Shown in pieces: positions 5,641 through 7,856 of a DNA stretch of 7,856 bases. Location: assembly GCA_002331625.1 (NCBI GenBank), contig DCZN01000109.1:9677-17532 (forward strand), in the 5' to 3' direction. This DNA is from Nitrospira sp. UBA2083. GTDB taxonomy: Bacteria; Nitrospirota; Nitrospiria; Nitrospirales; Nitrospiraceae. A model generated the notes under the pieces. That model was given only the letters and a program-made list of their open reading frames with translations, made no database searches and was not told the origin of the DNA. Position 1 is the stretch's first letter. Each line of letters opens with the position of its first letter. The position numbers and the translations under genes were made by a program.

Positions 5641-7856
5641 GAGAACAAGCTTGAACGCCAAGTTTAATCTCCTGACGATCGGAGTCATCCTGATCACTGC
5701 GGTCGGCATCGGCTCGCTGGTGATGTATCGTGAAGTAACGACCACCCGCGAGGAGTTGGTGCAGCGCGGGTTGATCACGGCTGCCATGCTGGCGCAGGCC
5801 AGTGAGTATGGGGTCTACACGGAAAATGTGGAGACGCTGAGACAGGTCGTGGTGAGTGCGCATAAGGACCCTGACTTCGCCTACATTGAGGTACGTAACG
5901 CCGATAACAAGACTTTGATTCAGGAGGCGAAGGACCAGGGCGCGACCAGTATGTTGCCCAACGTGCCGCAGCCGAATGGGGTGTCATCTTCAGAGATTCT
6001 CGACCCTGCTAGTGGGCAGCATTACGTTGATATCAATGTCCCAATTGCTTCACACGCGAAAGATAACCTGTTTTCAGATGAGTCTGGGTCTCAGCTCCCA
6101 GCGAGAACGATTGGACATCTACGGCTTGGGCTCAGCGAAGAGCGGCTGAGAGCAGGACTGTATGATTATCTCATCTGGATTGGGTCCGTGACGTTCATCG
6201 TCGTGTTGGTCGGCATCGTGGGGACCTTATTGCGAATTCGAAGTATCATTCGTCCCATTCAAAGCCTCGTCACGGCAACCGGTCGAATTGCCCGTGGAGA
6301 TTTCCGGCAGTCGGTGACCGTGACAGGCAACGATGAAATTGGCACCTTGGCGGAGTCCTTTAATGAGATGGTTCAGCAGCTAGCCTCATCCCAGTCGGAA
6401 GTACGGAGGTATCAAAATACGTTAGAGGCGCAGGTTGAAGAACGAACGCGAAAGCTTGAAGAGAAAACAAATGAGGCGGTAGGTCTGGCTCAGAAGGCTC
6501 AGGCGGCCAGTCAGGCCAAGACGGAATTTTTGGCCAACATGAGTCATGAGGTTCGAACTCCGTTAAACGGTATCATGGGTATGACGCAACTCTTGCGGCA
6601 TACCCCTTTGACTGAGAAACAACAGAGATTTGTCGATATCGCGGATCGATCCTGTGTCAACTTGCTGGACGTTGTGAACGATATCCTGGACTTTTCGAAG
6701 ATTGAAGCGGGCAAATTAAAACTTGAACGCGGTGATTTTGATTTGCAGGAGTTGATTGGGGAGGTCATGGATCTGTTTGCCCACAGAGTGCAGTCGAAGC
6801 AGATCGAGTTGCTATCCAGGATTCGAGAGGATGTCCCGACGCATCTATGCGGTGATATGGCGCGGTTGCGACAGATTCTTGTGAATTTGTTGGGTAACGC
6901 CGTCAAGTTTACCGAACGAGGAGAAATCGGGGTGACGGTTTCTCGTGTTGAGGAGCAGAACAAACATGTGATGCTTCGCGTTGAGGTGAGGGATACGGGA
7001 ATTGGGATCGCGCCTGCCGTACATGAAAAAATCTTCGAAGCCTTCTCACAAGCCGACGGATCAACAACGAGAAAATTCGGGGGGACCGGTCTTGGGTTAA
7101 CGATCGTGAAGCAGTTGGTGCATCTCATGAACGGAACTCTTGGCCTTGAAAGTTCCTTAGGGGCAGGTTCGACATTTTGGTTTCAGATTCAGCTTGGTCG
7201 GGCGTCGAACTCTGAATCGAAGCGTTCGGAGGCCTCTGATGCATTTCGTCGGATGCGCGTGCTCGTGGTCGATGATAATGCGACCAATCGACATATTCTT
7301 GATCAATATCTTAATGGCTGGGGAGTCGCACATGTGATGGTATCGTCCGGCAAGGAGGCGATGGAGATACTTCGGGGTACGATCGGTACTGCGGCGATGT
7401 ACGACCTTGCGATCATCGACGGACAAATGCCTGAAATGGATGGATTTGAGTTGGCAAGGGCCATACGGACTGACCAACGACTGGCGATGATGAAAATCAT
7501 CATGCTCACCTCCATGGGGCAAGACGAGCGATTACTTGCATCAGAGCATGCCGGTGATATTGACTGTGCCGTCGCAAAGCCGGTGCGGCAATCTCACCTT
7601 TATAACCGTCTTCTTGGTCTCACCACAATGGATAAGTCCCAGTCCGCTCCGACTGAGTCCGAGCCGGTTGACACATCGCATCCGGAATGTCGAACAGATG
7701 CGTCCATCTTGATTGCGGAGGATAATCCGGTCAATCGAGAGGCTGCTGCGGAGATGCTCGAGATCAATGGATATCGTGTGCAGGCCGTCTGCAACGGGCG
7801 TGAGGCTGTTGAAGCAGTGGCTAGCCGGAAATTTGATATGGTTTTTATGGATTGTC
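5639..7856 (+). CDS. Hybrid sensor histidine kinase with two receiver domains (3' end outside window)
   Basis: The frame is open from the ATG at 5639 to the window end: 739 residues and no stop. Order: membrane helix 1 (about 8-29), periplasmic sensor (about 30-176), membrane helix 2 (about 177-199), HAMP (about 200-253), coiled coil (about 254-295), HisKA with phospho-acceptor His303 in MSHEVRTPLNGIMG, and HATPase_c with N-box RQILVNLLGNAVKFT (411-425), G1 DTGIGI (452-457) and G2 GGTGLGL (481-487). Receiver 1 (about 539-660) has Asp545/Asp546, acceptor Asp594, Thr624 and Lys647. Receiver 2 starts at about 689 with Glu694/Asp695 and reaches acceptor Asp738 in MVFMDC just before the cut. All catalytic residues are present. 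It is a BarA-like inner-membrane phosphorelay kinase, which often ends in an Hpt domain; whether that is so here cannot be seen. The sensor, with SEYGVYTEN and DPDFAYIEV, resembles short CHASE8-like periplasmic sensors (uncertain). It lies 15 bases after the binding-protein gene, in the same frame, with no clear Shine-Dalgarno. Confidence 0.95.
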   Translation, partial: MRTSLNAKFNLLTIGVILITAVGIGSLVMYREVTTTREELVQRGLITAAMLAQASEYGVYTENVETLRQVVVSAHKDPDFAYIEVRNADNKTLIQEAKDQGATSMLPNVPQPNGVSSSEILDPASGQHYVDINVPIASHAKDNLFSDESGSQLPARTIGHLRLGLSEERLRAGLYDYLIWIGSVTFIVVLVGIVGTLLRIRSIIRPIQSLVTATGRIARGDFRQSVTVTGNDEIGTLAESFNEMVQQLASSQSEVRRYQNTLEAQVEERTRKLEEKTNEAVGLAQKAQAASQAKTEFLANMSHEVRTPLNGIMGMTQLLRHTPLTEKQQRFVDIADRSCVNLLDVVNDILDFSKIEAGKLKLERGDFDLQELIGEVMDLFAHRVQSKQIELLSRIREDVPTHLCGDMARLRQILVNLLGNAVKFTERGEIGVTVSRVEEQNKHVMLRVEVRDTGIGIAPAVHEKIFEAFSQADGSTTRKFGGTGLGLTIVKQLVHLMNGTLGLESSLGAGSTFWFQIQLGRASNSESKRSEASDAFRRMRVLVVDDNATNRHILDQYLNGWGVAHVMVSSGKEAMEILRGTIGTAAMYDLAIIDGQMPEMDGFELARAIRTDQRLAMMKIIMLTSMGQDERLLASEHAGDIDCAVAKPVRQSHLYNRLLGLTTMDKSQSAPTESEPVDTSHPECRTDASILIAEDNPVNREAAAEMLEINGYRVQAVCNGREAVEAVASRKFDMVFMDC

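Noticed and set aside
6544..7128. Long open frame on the - strand inside the kinase gene (about 194 codons)
   Set aside because: It is antisense to the HisKA and HATPase domains with every catalytic motif intact on the + strand; its serine/threonine-rich, low-complexity product has no family look.
7200..7856. Second kinase or separate response regulator gene after the HATPase domain
   Set aside because: The frame runs without stop from the kinase core through both receiver domains, so they belong to one hybrid protein.

Overview
The window is about 7.9 kb of mid-GC (roughly mid-50s percent by eye) Gram-negative bacterial DNA, densely coded and all on the + strand. A signal-peptide-bearing outer-membrane TonB receptor, a periplasmic binding protein and a membrane-bound hybrid histidine kinase require a two-membrane cell. 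The style of the receptor plug, the RtcB most like the archaeal-type enzymes, and its archease partner would suit a Nitrospirota (Nitrospira-like) genome. That assignment rests on resemblance from memory and is only tentative.

Layout. (1) 1-330: the C-terminal end of an M24 metallopeptidase (Xaa-Pro peptidase type), cut by the window start. (2) 401-838 and 835-2286: archease and RtcB RNA ligase, joined by a 4-base ATGA overlap. This is an RNA repair/ligation pair in which archease speeds guanylylation and turnover of RtcB. (3) 2287-2577: a 291-base intergenic region. It opens with a 50-base G-free, C-rich tract suited to Rho loading, then has a GCTCAC/GTGAGC dyad, a plausible sigma-70-type promoter and a strong Shine-Dalgarno for the next gene. 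(4) 2578-4653, 4670-5623 and 5639-7856 (running off the end): a tight three-gene unit with gaps of only 16 and 15 bases. It encodes a TonB-dependent outer-membrane receptor, a periplasmic ABC-type substrate-binding protein of the PF04392 kind, and a hybrid sensor histidine kinase with a periplasmic sensor, HAMP, HisKA, HATPase and two receiver domains.

The third block is the most interesting part. No permease or ATPase is seen beside the binding protein. Instead it sits between an outer-membrane importer and a sensor kinase, so the genes could form a relay: the receptor brings a ligand into the periplasm, the binding protein captures it, and the kinase reads the loaded protein. This is inference from gene order. 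The ligand cannot be read from the sequence. A 7-bp perfect inverted repeat spans the binding-protein stop codon and the kinase start codon, which lacks a recognisable Shine-Dalgarno, so kinase translation may be coupled to that of the binding protein.

The kinase has no stop codon in the window; the sequence ends one codon and one base after the predicted phospho-acceptor aspartate of its second receiver domain. No tRNA, rRNA, CRISPR array, insertion sequence or attachment site was recognised.
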